From assembly GCF_016632365.1 (NCBI RefSeq), contig NZ_JAEPBH010000027.1:7638-61785 (forward strand): DNA of 54,148 nt. Direction: 5' to 3'. Under the pieces are notes generated by a model, which had not been told where the DNA came from, made no database searches, and worked only from the letters and a program-made list of their open reading frames with translations. This stretch comes from Tenebrionibacter intestinalis (lineage in GTDB: Bacteria; Pseudomonadota; Gammaproteobacteria; Enterobacterales; Enterobacteriaceae). This document shows, in pieces, positions 18,670 to 29,669 of this stretch. Each line of letters opens with the position of its first letter. The stretch's first letter is position 1. Made by a program: the position numbers and the translations under genes.

Positions 18670-19845
18670 TTATTTTCTGAACGCGATGAGCGTCACCGCA
18701 ATCCCCGAAGCTGCGGCAATCGCGCCTGTCAAAAAAACTGACGGGTAGCCGAGCGAGGTAGCCAGCAGACCGGCGATCGGCCCGGTTGCCGCGTAAGCAA
18801 TATCCTGAAACGCCGCATAACCGCCAAGCGCAGTGCCGCGCACCTGGGGCGGCACGCGCTTAACCACCTCAACGCCCAGCGCCGGGAAAACCAGCGAACA
18901 GCCGCAGCCGGTAAGCGCCGCCCCGGCCAGCGCCATCCAGGCGTTCTGCGCCTGCCACAGCAGCAGCAGCCCCACGGCTTCAATAACCATCGATACCAGC
19001 GCCACGCGCACGCCGCCGAAGCGGTCCGGCATCCAGCCAAAAAGTATACGCATCAACACAAACGCGCCGCCAAAGGCGGTCAGCGTAAAACCGGCCATAC
19101 TCCAGCCACGGCTGGTAAACCAGAGCGAAACAAACGTACCTATTACCGCAAAACCTACGCCCTGTAGCGCCAGCCCAAGGCCGGGCTGCCAGATAAGCCC
19201 TATTACGCTAAGCAACGACGGCCTCTCGCCTTTAATCGCAGGCACCTTACGCACGCCGCCGTTGAACAGCCAGGCGACCAGCGGCAGCGCCAGGGTTACC
19301 GCCGCCAGCACGACATAGCCAAACCGGCCATGCAGCCAAAGACCAAGCGGCGCGCCCGCCGCCAGCGCGCCGTAAATCGCCATGCCGTTCCAGGACATCA
19401 CTTTGCCGGAACGCAAAGGCCCGACCAACCCCATTCCCCAGGTCAGGGTGCCGGTCAATAGTTGGCTTTCGCCAAAGCCAAGCAGCAAACGTCCGACAAC
19501 CAGCAGCCCAAATTTCGCCAGGGCTGATACCGGCAGCAGCGCTGCCAGCAACCATGCCGCGCCAGCAAGCGCACAGGCGATCATTCCCTGCATTGCCGAA
19601 CGCTTCGCCCCTCGCCGATCGGCAAGTTTACCTGCATAGCCACGCGTCAATACCGTAGCCAGAAACTGAATGCCTACCGCCACGCCAACCATCACGTTGC
19701 CAAAACCCAGCTCCTGATGCACAAAAAGCGGGATGACCGGCAACGGCAGGCCGACGGTCAGATAGGTGAGAAAGACCGCAAAAGCAATACGAAACAGCGA
19801 TACGCTGTCGGAGGCGGCATTTTTTGTTGTGTGTACGGCAGACAT
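18670..19845 (-). CDS. yfcJ: MFS transporter YfcJ
   Basis: Major facilitator superfamily exporter of the YhhS/YfcJ type; its substrate is unknown. With the start [15 protein letters not shown] at 19845 it has 391 residues, as in E. coli (392), and twelve hydrophobic segments. The MFS loop 2-3 motif appears as [15 protein letters not shown]. It lies alone between flk (convergent) and fabB (same strand, 220 bp away). Confidence 0.9.
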   Translation of the reverse strand: MSAVHTTKNAASDSVSLFRIAFAVFLTYLTVGLPLPVIPLFVHQELGFGNVMVGVAVGIQFLATVLTRGYAGKLADRRGAKRSAMQGMIACALAGAAWLLAALLPVSALAKFGLLVVGRLLLGFGESQLLTGTLTWGMGLVGPLRSGKVMSWNGMAIYGALAAGAPLGLWLHGRFGYVVLAAVTLALPLVAWLFNGGVRKVPAIKGERPSLLSVIGLIWQPGLGLALQGVGFAVIGTFVSLWFTSRGWSMAGFTLTAFGGAFVLMRILFGWMPDRFGGVRVALVSMVIEAVGLLLLWQAQNAWMALAGAALTGCGCSLVFPALGVEVVKRVPPQVRGTALGGYAAFQDIAYAATGPIAGLLATSLGYPSVFLTGAIAAASGIAVTLIAFRK

Positions 19846-20065
19846 CAGGCTTATTCCATCAAAACAACCAGGCGGGCTACGCGCTGACAACCCATTATCA
19901 GGTCGGAAAACGCATTAAAGCAAACGCCTGCGAACAGGGAATACAGTGCAGGAAGTGCGCAAGTTTGCCGCCAGCGCAGTGCGGTGTCAATGGGGGCGTT
20001 CGGGAGTAAGGGGCGTAAAAAACGGGGCGCCTTCACCCCGTTTACAGACAGTCTGGCGCTGACGC

Positions 20066-21286
20066 TCAGGCACGGTATTTGCGCATTACCAGCGTCGCGT
20101 TAGTGCCGCCAAAGCCGAAGCTGTTGGACATCACCGTTGTCAGGCTGCGCTCGGTCGGCTCAGTGATGATGTTCATCCCTTTCGCCTGCTCGTCCAGCTC
20201 TTCGATGTTAATGCTCGGCGCAATAAAACTGTGTTCCAGCATCAGCAACGAGTAAATCGCCTCCTGCACTCCCGCCGCACCCAGAGAATGCCCGGTCATG
20301 GCTTTCGTGGCAGAGATAGCCGGCGTATTGTCGCCAAACACTTCGCGAATCGCCCCCAGCTCTTTTACATCGCCGACCGGCGTGGACGTGCCGTGGCTGT
20401 TCAGATAGTCGATCGGCGTATCAACGCCGTCCATCGCCATCTTCATACAACGCACCGCGCCTTCGCCAGATGGCGCTACCATGTCAGCGCCATCAGAAGT
20501 CGCGCCGTAGCCGACAATTTCCGCGTAGATATGCGCGCCGCGCGCCAGCGCATGTTCCAGCTCTTCGACCACGACCATACCGCCGCCGCCTGCGATGACA
20601 AAACCGTCGCGCCGGGTATCATAAGTGCGGGACGCTTTTTCCGGGGTATCGTTATATTTAGTAGACAGCGCGCCCATCGCGTCAAACTCACAGGCCATTT
20701 CCCAGCACAGCTCTTCACCCCCACCCGCGAAAACGATGTCCTGTTTGCCAAGCTGAATTTGCTCAACTGCGTTGCCAATACAGTGGGCGGAAGTGGCGCA
20801 CGCGGAGCTGATAGAATAATTCACGCCGTGGATTTTAAACGGCGTCGCAAGACAGGCGGAAACACCGGAGGCCATCGCTTTAGTCACCACATACGGCCCC
20901 ACGGCCTTCAGGCCACGCGGGCCGCGCATCGCATCGGCGCCAAAGACCTGAAACTTCGGGGAGCCGCCGCCGGAGCCGGCAATCAGACCCACGCGTGGAT
21001 TGTTCTGATAAGTTTCTTCGGACAGGCCCGCATCCTGGATGGCCTGCTCCATTGAAAGGTAGGCATAAACAGACGCATCGCTCATAAAGCGTACAACTTT
21101 GCGGTCGATAAGGCCGGTGGTGTCGAGTTTAACATTGCCCCATACATGGCTACGCATGCCGGAATCTTTCAGCTCCTGAGAGAAAGCGATCCCAGAGCGC
21201 CCTTCACGCAGGGATGCCAGGACTTCCTGCTGGTTATTACCGATGCTGGAAACAATGCCCAGGCCAGTAATCACTGCACGTTTCAT
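20066..21286 (-). CDS. fabB: Beta-ketoacyl-ACP synthase I FabB
   Basis: Elongating condensing enzyme of type II fatty acid synthesis, essential for unsaturated fatty acids. The 406 residues match E. coli FabB length. The active-site Cys is in [10 protein letters not shown] (about 163), the two His in [10 protein letters not shown] (about 298) and TGHSLGAAG (about 333). A FabR operator lies upstream at 21334-21351, as in E. coli. Confidence 0.98.
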   Translation of the reverse strand: MKRAVITGLGIVSSIGNNQQEVLASLREGRSGIAFSQELKDSGMRSHVWGNVKLDTTGLIDRKVVRFMSDASVYAYLSMEQAIQDAGLSEETYQNNPRVGLIAGSGGGSPKFQVFGADAMRGPRGLKAVGPYVVTKAMASGVSACLATPFKIHGVNYSISSACATSAHCIGNAVEQIQLGKQDIVFAGGGEELCWEMACEFDAMGALSTKYNDTPEKASRTYDTRRDGFVIAGGGGMVVVEELEHALARGAHIYAEIVGYGATSDGADMVAPSGEGAVRCMKMAMDGVDTPIDYLNSHGTSTPVGDVKELGAIREVFGDNTPAISATKAMTGHSLGAAGVQEAIYSLLMLEHSFIAPSINIEELDEQAKGMNIITEPTERSLTTVMSNSFGFGGTNATLVMRKYRA

Positions 21287-21333
21287 TCAATACCTCTTTA
21301 TGTGGCGCTGTTTAGTCATTCGAGTCGCACAAT

Positions 21334-21351
21334 AGCGTACAGTTGTACGCC
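21334..21351 (-). promoter_or_regulatory. FabR operator of fabB
   Basis: AGCGTACAGTTGTACGCC fits the FabR palindrome (AGCGTACA-N2-TGTACGCT) with one mismatch. It is about 50 bp upstream of the fabB start. A weaker FadR-like site (TGTCTGATCGGAC on the minus strand, about 21357-21370) follows; in E. coli FadR activates fabB, so both controls are plausible here. Confidence 0.85.
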
Positions 21352-21444
21352 GAACAAGTCCGATCAGACAAAACCGGGAGAAATTTGCACCCTTTTGCGT
21401 ACCTCGCTAAGATCGCGCTACCGCCTGTCATACGAGCCGTTTAC

Positions 21445-23442
21445 GTGAAACAAACATCTGTACAACCTGCCTGTCTGCACTTTAACGAAGAGGGTACACC
21501 TGTATCCCGAGAATTTGATGACGTTTATTTCTCTAATGATAACGGGCTTGAGGAGACGCGCTATGTCTTTCTTGACGGAAACCGGCTCACTGAGCGTTTT
21601 GCAGAACATTCCCGCAAACTGTTCGTCACCGCTGAAAGCGGTTTCGGCACCGGTCTGAACTTTCTGACGCTGTGGCAAGCATTTCGCGCCTTTCGCAGCG
21701 CGCACCCTGACGTAACGCTACGCCGATTGCATTTTATCAGTTTCGAAAAATTCCCGTTAACCGCAGCCGATCTGGCTGCCGCACACGCGTGCTGGCCGGA
21801 GCTGGCAGAGCTGGCGCAGGCGTTGCAGGCGCAGTGGCCGCTGCCGTTTGCCGGCTGCCATCGCCTGCTGCTTGACGATAACGTAACGCTGGATCTGTGG
21901 TTCGGCGACATTAACGACACGCTCTCGCAGCTTGACGATAGCGCCAACGGCAAAGTGGATGCCTGGTTTCTTGACGGCTTTGCACCGGCCAAAAACCCCG
22001 ATATGTGGACATCCACCCTCTTTGAGGGGATGGCGCGGCTGGCGCGCGGCGGCTGTACGCTGGCAACCTTTACCGCCGCCGGTTTTGTGCGCCGCGGCCT
22101 GGAAGCGGCAGGTTTCGACATGCGCAAACGCAAAGGCTTTGGCCGCAAGCGCGATATGCTGGTGGGTGAACTGGCGCGTGTGAGCAGCACACAGCCGCGC
22201 GCGCCTTGGTATCATCGCCCGGCGGCCTGCGAGCGTGAAGCGGCGCTGGTAGGCGGCGGCATAGCCAGCGCCCTGCTTGCGCTGGCGCTGCTAAAGCGCG
22301 GCTGGCGCGTCACCCTGTACTGTGAAGATGCGCAGCCCGCGCAGGGCGCTTCCGGCAATCGCCAGGGCGCGCTTTACCCCTTGCTAAACGGGCACGATCC
22401 AGCGCTCAGGCAATTTTTTCCCGCCGCGTTTACTTTTGCTCGCCGCCTGTACGATACGTTGCCTGTAACATTCGATCACGACTGGTGCGGCGTAACGCAA
22501 CTCGGCTGGGACGAAAAGAGCCGACACAAAATCGAGCAGATGCTGGCGCTTGCGCTGCCGCAGCCGCTGGCCTGCGCGGTAAACGCTGAACATGTACTGG
22601 AAAGTGCCGGGTTAGATACCGGCTGCGGCGGCATCACTTTCCCCAGCGGCGGCTGGCTGTGTCCGGCGCAGCTTACCGCCGCCTGCCTGACGCTTGGGCA
22701 ACAGCAAGGGCTGGCGGTACATTATCAAAAGCGGGTAACGGATATCGTTTATGATAACAAACAGTGGCGGCTGCTGTTTGCCGACGGCGCACAGACGCAG
22801 CACGCTACGCTTGCGCTCGCCAACGGTCACCGTATCAATCAGTTCCCCCACACCCGAAAACTGCCCGTTTACGCCGTCAGCGGCCAGGTCAGCCATATCC
22901 CCACCACGCCACAGTTGGCAAAGCTGCGCCAGGTTTTCTGTTATGACGGTTACCTCACCCCGCAAAATCCGGCTAACCGCCACCACTGTATTGGCGCCAG
23001 CTACCATCGGGGCGTAACTGACCCGCGCTATAGCGAGCTGGATCAGCGGCACAATCGCCAGCGCCTGATTGACTGTTTCCCGGCGCAGGCCTGGCCACAG
23101 GAGGTCGATATCAGCGCGGGTGAGGCGCGCTGCGGCGTGCGCTGCGCCATGCGCGATCATCTTCCAATGGTTGGCGCCGCGCCAGACTATGATGTGACGC
23201 TTACGCAATATGCGACGCTTGCCGACTCACCGCACACCGCAGCACCTGCGCCGTGCCATCCGAATCTGTACCTGCTTGGCGCGCTGGGTTCACGCGGGCT
23301 GTGCAGCGCGCCGCTGGCCGCCGAAACGCTGGCTTCTCAAATGAGCGACGAACCGCTGCCGCTGGACGCGCAAACGCTGGCCGCGCTCAGCCCCAACCGA
23401 TTGTGGATCAGGAAACTGCTGAAGGGAAAAGCGGTACAGTAA
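21445..23442 (+). CDS. mnmC: Bifunctional tRNA mnm5s2U synthase MnmC
   Basis: Carries out the last two steps in making mnm5s2U34 in tRNA. The C-terminal FAD-dependent domain demodifies cmnm5s2U to nm5s2U, and the N-terminal SAM-dependent domain methylates it. A GTG start at 21445 ([17 protein letters not shown]) matches the E. coli start and gives 665 residues (E. coli 668); the frame is open further upstream but without homology. Motifs: [14 protein letters not shown] (SAM), [31 protein letters not shown] (FAD, about 268-284). Confidence 0.96.
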   Translation: MKQTSVQPACLHFNEEGTPVSREFDDVYFSNDNGLEETRYVFLDGNRLTERFAEHSRKLFVTAESGFGTGLNFLTLWQAFRAFRSAHPDVTLRRLHFISFEKFPLTAADLAAAHACWPELAELAQALQAQWPLPFAGCHRLLLDDNVTLDLWFGDINDTLSQLDDSANGKVDAWFLDGFAPAKNPDMWTSTLFEGMARLARGGCTLATFTAAGFVRRGLEAAGFDMRKRKGFGRKRDMLVGELARVSSTQPRAPWYHRPAACEREAALVGGGIASALLALALLKRGWRVTLYCEDAQPAQGASGNRQGALYPLLNGHDPALRQFFPAAFTFARRLYDTLPVTFDHDWCGVTQLGWDEKSRHKIEQMLALALPQPLACAVNAEHVLESAGLDTGCGGITFPSGGWLCPAQLTAACLTLGQQQGLAVHYQKRVTDIVYDNKQWRLLFADGAQTQHATLALANGHRINQFPHTRKLPVYAVSGQVSHIPTTPQLAKLRQVFCYDGYLTPQNPANRHHCIGASYHRGVTDPRYSELDQRHNRQRLIDCFPAQAWPQEVDISAGEARCGVRCAMRDHLPMVGAAPDYDVTLTQYATLADSPHTAAPAPCHPNLYLLGALGSRGLCSAPLAAETLASQMSDEPLPLDAQTLAALSPNRLWIRKLLKGKAVQ

Positions 23443-23446
23443 AACA

Positions 23447-23474
23447 ACCCGGGTGCCCAACAGGCGGCCCGGGC
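23447..23474. terminator. Hairpin after mnmC
   Basis: CCCGGG (23448-23453) and CCCGGG (23468-23473) can pair within a few bases of the mnmC stop, with a 14-nt loop and further partial pairing (GCC/GGC). It may separate mnmC from the convergent fragment at 23480. Without a T run the call is weak. Confidence 0.35.
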
Positions 23475-23479
23475 TGACG

Positions 23480-23932
23480 TTACTCTCCAGCGTTATAAGC
23501 GTCATTAGCCGGAGCGGTTTTCAACCTCCAGCTTCCGCTGCTGCGAAATGAGCTGGCGGAAGCACAGGTACCTTCCATAAACTGGCAGTAAGTCATTTTG
23601 CCATTATTTACTTTCGCCAGAATGGAAAACGACGAGGTAAACGTTTTACCCACCGCTTTAGAGCGCCAGGTAAAACGGCCAGACACCGCCACATTTTCAC
23701 CACTGGCGAACATATCACTCACCCTGAAGTCGGGAATATCCCGGTACTGCGCAACGCGGGTAAACGTGCTGATACCCTTTCGGGGCCTCTGCCCGGTTTT
23801 CAGCGCCGCTGTCATCTCCGGCTCTGGCCGCCTGGCTGCCATCATGCCTGTTAGCCGCCAGGCGGCGAAAACGGCGGGCATAGCCGCAACGATAGAGAAT
23901 AGCGCGGGCAAAAAAGCCCCACTGCCAACCAA
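23480..23932 (-). pseudogene. Fragment of an NTF2/SnoaL-like protein
   Basis: The C-terminal part (about residues 58-140) reads like the last half of a nuclear-transport-factor-2-fold protein: AQYRDIPDFRVSDMFASGEN, then FTWRSKAVGKTFTSSFSIL, then NGKMTYCQFME. The first 55 residues are a hydrophobic and Arg/Pro-rich stretch unlike any NTF2-fold N-terminus, so the gene is probably truncated or frameshifted upstream. The function of the intact family members is unknown (SnoaL-like isomerase or binding fold). It is an insertion relative to E. coli, where mnmC is next to yfcL. Confidence 0.45.
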
Positions 23933-24142
23933 TCTGGCATGATAAAACGCTGGCGGAGGGTTATCTGAATTAACCTTACAAAACCGTCTGCAAAGCCCGC
24001 AGCGGCAGGCAGGAATGAATGGCTCAGCCAGGTCTATGCCGGAGACTTCCGGTCTGGGCCATATTGACGGAGCGGCGGACGTTGCCGCATGCCCGAATGA
24101 TGATTGAGAAGGCTAAGTAATGCGTTCACAAAAGGTCAAAAG

Positions 24143-24421
24143 CTAGCAGGCTTTCACCTGCCGGAACAGGTTATCCCACATGCCCATCACCAGCGCCTGA
24201 TCGCGCGGCGACAGTTCGCCGGCGTGAATAGCTCTTTCCAGGCTTTGGGCAACGCAGGCGTAAACCGCATCGGAGGAGCGCTCGTCGCCGTTTTCCAGCT
24301 CCGCAACCGCCAGCGTCAGATGGCCGCGCAGATAACCGCTGGCAAACAGTTCATCATCGCTGGCGTGTTCCACCATTTCATCAATTAACGCCAGAATGCG
24401 TGCTTCAAATTCCGCGATCAT
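24143..24421 (-). CDS. yfcL: YfcL family protein
   Basis: A 92-residue cytoplasmic protein of unknown function, matching the YfcL family length and sequence ([20 protein letters not shown]). It is predicted to be entirely helical. It follows epmC by 26 bp on the same strand, as in E. coli, so the two are probably cotranscribed. Confidence 0.9.
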   Translation of the reverse strand: MIAEFEARILALIDEMVEHASDDELFASGYLRGHLTLAVAELENGDERSSDAVYACVAQSLERAIHAGELSPRDQALVMGMWDNLFRQVKAC

Positions 24422-24447
24422 CGCTTTTCCTCATAATAATCCGCAGC

Positions 24448-24987
24448 TCAGAGCGCGTCCGGCCACGGGAACTGTTCCGCCGCCAGCGGCGGCGTATGAT
24501 AATAATCGCGCAGCGCCTTAATAAAGCGCGCCGCGCGCGGCGGTATGCCCTGTTCCAGATAGTTAAGGACCTGCGCATGCACTCTGCGCTGAAACGCAAT
24601 ACGGTCAGGCTCGACGTCGCCTTCCAGATTGTCACAGCTTACGTTAAACGGATAGCCCGCCGCCACGCAAAACAGCCAGTCAAAAGCCTGCGGCTTTACC
24701 TCCACGTCTTCAAATCTTTTCTGCGTTGCGCCATCGCGCCCGTCCGGGCAGTACCAGTAGCCAAAATCCACTTGCTCACGCCGCGCTTTACCGGCAATAC
24801 ACCAGTGCGAGATTTCATGTAGCGCGCTGGCGTAAAACCCGTGGGCAAAAACAATGCGGTGATAAGGCACCTGCGCATCCGCCGGAAGGTAAATGGGCTC
24901 GTCGTCGCCTTTAATCAGACGGGTATTAAATTCATCGGCAAAACAGCCGTCAAAAATATCAATCAGTTGCTGATAGTGATGTGTCAT
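24448..24987 (-). CDS. epmC: Elongation factor P hydroxylase EpmC
   Basis: Hydroxylates the beta-lysyl-lysine side chain of elongation factor P (Lys34), the last step after EpmB and EpmA. The 179 residues align with E. coli EpmC (YfcM) end to end. The metal-binding motif HEISHWCIAGKARR (about 54-67) is intact, as is VAAGYPFNVSCDNLEGD. It is 5 bp from yfcA, suggesting a yfcA-epmC-yfcL transcript. Confidence 0.95.
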   Translation of the reverse strand: MTHHYQQLIDIFDGCFADEFNTRLIKGDDEPIYLPADAQVPYHRIVFAHGFYASALHEISHWCIAGKARREQVDFGYWYCPDGRDGATQKRFEDVEVKPQAFDWLFCVAAGYPFNVSCDNLEGDVEPDRIAFQRRVHAQVLNYLEQGIPPRAARFIKALRDYYHTPPLAAEQFPWPDAL

Positions 24988-24992
24988 CGATA

Positions 24993-25790
24993 TTACGCCA
25001 TTCCCAGCCAGCGGAGGATTGCCTGCCCGTGGCTGTCAAATAATAATTTAGCGCTCATCACCGCCGAAACAATGACGATCATCGGGCGAATCAGGCGCTG
25101 GCCTTTGCTGAGCACCAGCCGCGACCCCATGCGCGCGCCAAGAAATTGCCCCGCCATCATAATAAAGCCGGTGCCCCATACCACTTTGCCGCCAAGGATA
25201 AACAGCAGCAGGCCGCCCACGTTGGAAGTAGCGTTCAGCACCTTCGCATGGGCCGTTGATTTCGCAAGATTAAATCCGCACAGCGTAACAAACGCCAGCG
25301 CATAGAAAGAACCCGCGCCAGGGCCGAAAAAACCGTCATAAAAACCCACGCAGCCGCCTGCCACCAGCGCGAACGGCAGGCCGTACAGGCGACGCTGGCG
25401 ATCTTCTTCACCGAGTCTGGGCATCAGCAAAAAATAAAGCCCAATGCCGATGACCAGTAGCGGTAAAATCTGACGCAGAATATCGGCCTTAACATGCTGA
25501 ACCAGCAGCGCCCCTGCGGTGGAACCGATAAACGTCATGGCGATATTGAGTTTCTGATCCGCAAGCTTCACCACGTTACGGCGAATGAAGTAGAGGCTTG
25601 CGGAAATGGAACCGCCGCAGGCCTGCAACTTATTGGTCGCCAGCGCCTGGGCGGGCGACATGCCCGCCGCCAGCAGCGCGGGCACCGTAAGCAGGCCTCC
25701 GCCTCCAGCCAGCGCGTCAATAAAACCGGCCAGCGCCGCCACAAAAAAAAGGACCGCCAGCAGCAGTGGCGAAACCATAAACCAGTCCAT
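24993..25790 (-). CDS. yfcA: TSUP-family transporter YfcA
   Basis: Inner-membrane protein of the TauE/SafE (TSUP) family, which exports or imports sulfur-containing and organic anions; its own substrate is unknown. The 265 residues contain about eight hydrophobic segments. The conserved N-terminal GFIDALAGGGGLLTVPALL and internal GFYDGFFGPGAGSF repeats are the TSUP signatures. It is placed between mepA (12 bp) and epmC (5 bp) on the same strand. Confidence 0.93.
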   Translation of the reverse strand: MDWFMVSPLLLAVLFFVAALAGFIDALAGGGGLLTVPALLAAGMSPAQALATNKLQACGGSISASLYFIRRNVVKLADQKLNIAMTFIGSTAGALLVQHVKADILRQILPLLVIGIGLYFLLMPRLGEEDRQRRLYGLPFALVAGGCVGFYDGFFGPGAGSFYALAFVTLCGFNLAKSTAHAKVLNATSNVGGLLLFILGGKVVWGTGFIMMAGQFLGARMGSRLVLSKGQRLIRPMIVIVSAVMSAKLLFDSHGQAILRWLGMA

Positions 25791-25802
25791 TACGCAGCCT
25801 CG

Positions 25803-26627
25803 TTAGAGAAGGTGATTATCCAGCAATGCCTGGCAGGAGGGCGGCAGCGCAGGCGGCGGCTTCTTCACCGGTTTGCCGCCGGGTTTGGCCGGTTCAAACC
25901 AGCTTTGCAACTCATAGCCGCAGCCGTCGCCCGGCGGCGGCGGCGGCTGGTCTACACACTCAAGGCTGCTCGCCGGGCAGCGCAGACGCACATGCATATG
26001 GGCGCGGTGAGCAAACCACGGGCGCACCTTACGCAGCCAGGCGCGATCGTCCTGGCCTTGCGTCTCGCACAATTTACGTTTGATCGCCGGATTAACGAAA
26101 ATACGTGCGACGTCATTGTCCTGGGCCGCCAGTTTAATAAGCGAGCCAATCTGCGGCTGCCATAGCCTGTCAAGCACGCGCTTGCCATCAACCGCGACAA
26201 GATCGAGCGCCTGCGGGCGCGCCAGTTGAGTCGCGCTCCATCGCTGCTGCGGCAGTTGTAAAAAAATATCCACATCCAGCCCGGTCTGGTGGCTGGCGTG
26301 GCCGCTGTTAAACCGCCCGCCTGCCGCCATACCGAGATCGCCGATTAATAACGTTTCCATTCCAGCCTGATGGGCCTTGCGGCTTAGTCGCGCAATAAAG
26401 TTCAGCAAATCGGGATGCCCGAAATAGCGTCGCTTATCGACGCGCATAACCTGATAATCAGCCGCGTTCAGCGCCAGCGGCTGCGCGCCGACAACACAGC
26501 CGTTTGAGAACCCGCCGATAGACTGCGCGCTACCGGGAATGGGGGACGTTATTTTTTGCCAGGGCGTGGCAGCGCCTGCCGCGCCGCCGACAAGCAGCGC
26601 CAGCAGCGCAAGTAATGTTTTTTTCAT
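25803..26627 (-). CDS. mepA: Penicillin-insensitive murein endopeptidase MepA
   Basis: Periplasmic LAS-family metallopeptidase that cleaves D-Ala-meso-DAP cross-links in peptidoglycan. The 274 residues begin with a signal peptide ([19 protein letters not shown]). Zinc ligands lie in [16 protein letters not shown] (His and Asp) and in [12 protein letters not shown]; six cysteines occur, as in E. coli MepA. It follows aroC after 4 bp and is probably translated from the same mRNA. Confidence 0.96.
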   Translation of the reverse strand: MKKTLLALLALLVGGAAGAATPWQKITSPIPGSAQSIGGFSNGCVVGAQPLALNAADYQVMRVDKRRYFGHPDLLNFIARLSRKAHQAGMETLLIGDLGMAAGGRFNSGHASHQTGLDVDIFLQLPQQRWSATQLARPQALDLVAVDGKRVLDRLWQPQIGSLIKLAAQDNDVARIFVNPAIKRKLCETQGQDDRAWLRKVRPWFAHRAHMHVRLRCPASSLECVDQPPPPPGDGCGYELQSWFEPAKPGGKPVKKPPPALPPSCQALLDNHLL

Positions 26628-26631
26628 AGCC

Positions 26632-27717
26632 TCACCCGCGTGGAAGTGGAATTGTTACATCGCCATTCTGACCACGCTGACGTAGCAGATGATCCATCAG
26701 CACAATAGCCAGCATCGCCTCAGCGATCGGCACAGCGCGAATGCCGACGCAGGGGTCGTGGCGACCACGGGTGATCATGTCCACCTCTTTACCATCGCGG
26801 GTAACGGTGCGGCCCGGCACGGTAATACTGGAAGTGGGCTTGAGCGCAATATTTGCCACAATTTGCTGGCCGCTGCTAATACCGCCCAACACGCCGCCTG
26901 CATGGTTACTCTGAAAGCCTGCGCGGGTAATTTCATCACGATTTTCGCTACCGCGCATCGCAATAACGTCGAAACCGTCGCCGATTTCCACGCCCTTAAC
27001 GGCATTGATACTCATCAGTGCGTGAGCAATATCGGCATCGAGACGATCGAACACCGGCTCACCAAGGCCCGGCGGCACGTTGTCGGCGACTACGGTGACT
27101 TTCGCACCAATAGAATCGCCCTCTTTTTTGAGCGCGCGCATCAGTTCGTCCAGCGCGTCAATACGCGCCGGATCGGGACAGAAAAAGGGATTTTGCTCCA
27201 CCTGCGCCCAGTCGATAACCTCCAGCGGAATATCGCCCATCCGGGTCAGGCAGGCGCGCACCTGGATTGCGTGCGTTTGGGCCAGGTATTTTTTAGCGAT
27301 AGCGCCCGCCGCTACGCGCATCGCGGTTTCACGCGCCGAAGAGCGCCCGCCGCCGCGGTAGTCGCGCAGGCCATATTTTTGTTCATAGGTATAATCGGCA
27401 TGGCCCGGGCGAAACAGATCTTTAATAGCGCTGTAATCCTGAGAGCGCTGATCGGTATTTTCAATCAACAGACCAATGCTGGTACCGGTCGTGACGCCTT
27501 CAAAAACGCCGGAAAGAATTTTAACCCGATCCGGCTCGCGACGCTGTGTGGTATAGCGCGAGGTACCGGGGCGGCGGCGATCGAGATCGTGTTGTAAATC
27601 CGCCTCGGTAAGCGGGATACCCGGCGGCACGCCGTCTACAATGCAGCCCAGCGCCGGGCCGTGAGACTCGCCAAATGTCGTTACTCTGAAAAGCTGTCCG
27701 ATACTATTCCCTGCCAT
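26632..27717 (-). CDS. aroC: Chorismate synthase AroC
   Basis: Converts EPSP to chorismate with reduced FMN, the final shikimate pathway step. The ATG at 27717 ([20 protein letters not shown]) gives 361 residues, as in E. coli; an adjacent GTG lies one codon earlier. Signatures [30 protein letters not shown] and [17 protein letters not shown] are all present. It is downstream of prmB and upstream of mepA. Confidence 0.98.
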   Translation of the reverse strand: MAGNSIGQLFRVTTFGESHGPALGCIVDGVPPGIPLTEADLQHDLDRRRPGTSRYTTQRREPDRVKILSGVFEGVTTGTSIGLLIENTDQRSQDYSAIKDLFRPGHADYTYEQKYGLRDYRGGGRSSARETAMRVAAGAIAKKYLAQTHAIQVRACLTRMGDIPLEVIDWAQVEQNPFFCPDPARIDALDELMRALKKEGDSIGAKVTVVADNVPPGLGEPVFDRLDADIAHALMSINAVKGVEIGDGFDVIAMRGSENRDEITRAGFQSNHAGGVLGGISSGQQIVANIALKPTSSITVPGRTVTRDGKEVDMITRGRHDPCVGIRAVPIAEAMLAIVLMDHLLRQRGQNGDVTIPLPRG

Positions 27718-27783
27718 CACGGCTCCTTACCGTTGTTGCGTCGTCGTTATGATGGAAGCCGGCGGGTGCTGCCCGCCTTGTTA

Positions 27784-28716
27784 TTAGTCGCGATAGATGC
27801 TGAAGTGCTCACGCGCGGCGACAAGCTGCGCTTTGGTCAACATGAAAACGCCGTCGCCGCCGTTATCAAATTCAAGCCAGGTAAACGGCACCGTGGAATA
27901 CTGCTCGGTCAGATGCACCATGCTGTTGCCCACTTCACAAATCAGCACGCCATCGTCGCTGAGGTAATCCGGCGCGCAACCCAGAATGCGGCGCACCAGC
28001 TTAAGACCGTCGGCGCCCGCCGCCAGGCCAAGTTCCGGCTCGTGATGATATTCACCCGGCAAATCATCCATATCTTCAGCATCCACATACGGCGGATTGG
28101 TCACGATGATGTCGTACTGCACTTTCGGCAGGTCCCGGAACAGGTCGCTGCGAATCGGCGTTACATTATGCAGCATACCGTGCGCTTCAATATTGCGTTC
28201 GGCAACCGCCAGCGCGTCGGTAGAAATATCCACGGCGTCCACTTCAGCTTGCGCAAAAGCGTAAGCACAGGCGATAGCGATACAGCCGCTGCCGGTACAC
28301 ATATCAAGGATATGGCGCGGTTCGCGTTTAATCAGGCCGCAAAAGCGCGTATTGATCAACTCGCCAATGGGAGAACGCGGCACCAGTACGCGCTCGTCTA
28401 CATAAAATTCGTGACCGCAAAACCAGGCTTTATGCGTCAGGTAGGCTACGGGAATACGCTCATTCACGCGGCGAATCACGCGCTCAACGATACGGTGGCG
28501 CTCGCTGGAAGTCAGGCGCGAGGCGCGCATATCTTCAGGAATATCCAGCGGCAGATAGAGCGTAGGCAGAACCAGTTGAACGGCTTCGTCCCACGGGTTA
28601 TCCGTCCCGTGACCGTACCAGATACCGGCGGCGCTGAAGCGACTGACGGCCCAACGCAGCATATCCTGAATTGTGTGCAGTTCGCTGACTGCCTCATCGA
28701 CGAAAATTTTGTCCAC
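27784..28716 (-). CDS. prmB: Ribosomal protein L3 N5-glutamine methyltransferase PrmB
   Basis: Methylates Gln150 of ribosomal protein uL3 using SAM. A GTG start at 28716 ([19 protein letters not shown]) with GGAGGG six bases upstream gives 310 residues, matching E. coli; the frame stays open upstream to 28794 without homology. Motifs: [19 protein letters not shown] (SAM) and the catalytic NPPY in [12 protein letters not shown]. It probably leads the prmB-aroC-mepA string. Confidence 0.96.
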   Translation of the reverse strand: MDKIFVDEAVSELHTIQDMLRWAVSRFSAAGIWYGHGTDNPWDEAVQLVLPTLYLPLDIPEDMRASRLTSSERHRIVERVIRRVNERIPVAYLTHKAWFCGHEFYVDERVLVPRSPIGELINTRFCGLIKREPRHILDMCTGSGCIAIACAYAFAQAEVDAVDISTDALAVAERNIEAHGMLHNVTPIRSDLFRDLPKVQYDIIVTNPPYVDAEDMDDLPGEYHHEPELGLAAGADGLKLVRRILGCAPDYLSDDGVLICEVGNSMVHLTEQYSTVPFTWLEFDNGGDGVFMLTKAQLVAAREHFSIYRD

Positions 28717-28890
28717 TTTTGCCCTCCGCCGGACGATGTCGCATGTTATTCGGCGGCTAGTTTGCCATGAACACCGCCACAAATCAGCAGGCAAGCGTAA
28801 AAGTGACGCGACGAAGCAGCCGCGCGCGCCTTAACGGTAAGGATAAAAGCAGGTACACTTCGGAATATTTCGTATTCGCACGAGAGACGC

Positions 28891-29442
28891 ATGAAGAAGC
28901 CACCTTCGCTCAGCCCTGACGATAAAGCGCTGTTTCGCGGCCTGATGAGCGGCGCGCGCAAATTGACTCAGGACACGGTCGTGCATCGCCCAGCGCGCAA
29001 TAAGCCCGCAAGGCTTCCGGAAAAGCGCCTGATTAGTGAGCAAATCGACGCCAGCCACTACTTTTCAGATGAATTTCAGCCTCTGCTGTCGGCCGAAGGG
29101 CCGTCGCGCTATGTGCGTCAGGATGTCGATCATTACGAACTCAAAAAACTACGTCGGGGCGACTATTCGCCGGAACTGTTTCTCGACCTGCACGGGTTAA
29201 CGCAGCAGCAGGCCAAACAAGAACTGGGGGCGCTGATTGCCGCCTGTCGCCGCGAACGTATCTGGTGCGCCTGCGTGATGCACGGCCACGGCAGACATAT
29301 TCTTAAGCAACAGACGCCGCTGTGGCTGGCGCAGCACCCGCACGTGATGGCCTTTCATCAGGCGCCGAAAGCGTATGGCGGCAACGCTGCGCTACTGGTG
29401 CTCATTGAAATAGAAGAGTGGGTGCCGCCAGCGTTGCCCTGA
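28891..29442 (+). CDS. smrB: Ribosome rescue endonuclease SmrB
   Basis: Smr-domain endonuclease that cuts mRNA at collided ribosomes. The 183 residues have a ribosome-binding N-terminal extension (about 1-95) and a C-terminal Smr domain with the family motifs [15 protein letters not shown] (about 98-112) and [13 protein letters not shown] (about 130-142). It is divergent from prmB and convergent with sixA. Confidence 0.95.
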   Translation: MKKPPSLSPDDKALFRGLMSGARKLTQDTVVHRPARNKPARLPEKRLISEQIDASHYFSDEFQPLLSAEGPSRYVRQDVDHYELKKLRRGDYSPELFLDLHGLTQQQAKQELGALIAACRRERIWCACVMHGHGRHILKQQTPLWLAQHPHVMAFHQAPKAYGGNAALLVLIEIEEWVPPALP

Positions 29443-29669
29443 GCTTCAACGCCCGGTAATTAAGAAAAGCCGCACAACGCGGCTCAGAGACTGCTGACAA
29501 ACCCCATCCTGTCGCAGACAGGGCGAAATACAATAAAAAGCAAGAAAAATCAAAGGTTTGATTTTCACCTGCTTACCACAAAGAAGAAAAACCCCGTTTT
29601 TTCTTTCTTTATCAACAAACTGAGAGCCGCATAAAGCGGCTCTCAGAGTGGATTTTCTCACTTCGTTCG
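29443..29669. other. smrB-sixA convergent intergenic region with hairpins
   Basis: Three inverted repeats lie in 227 bp. They are AGCCGC/GCGGCT at 29468-29484, AAAATCAAA/TTTGATTTT at about 29546-29566, and a perfect 10-bp stem TGAGAGCCGC/GCGGCTCTCA at 29621-29645. The first and third share their stem sequence and the following CAGAG. They probably terminate the two convergent genes. The yfcO-yfcV fimbrial operon found here in E. coli is absent. Confidence 0.55.

Noticed and set aside
26689..28770. Long plus-strand frames (about 300 and 370 codons) opposite aroC and prmB.
   Set aside because: They mirror highly conserved minus-strand genes, have His/Arg/Asn-rich composition typical of antisense frames in GC-rich DNA, and match no family.
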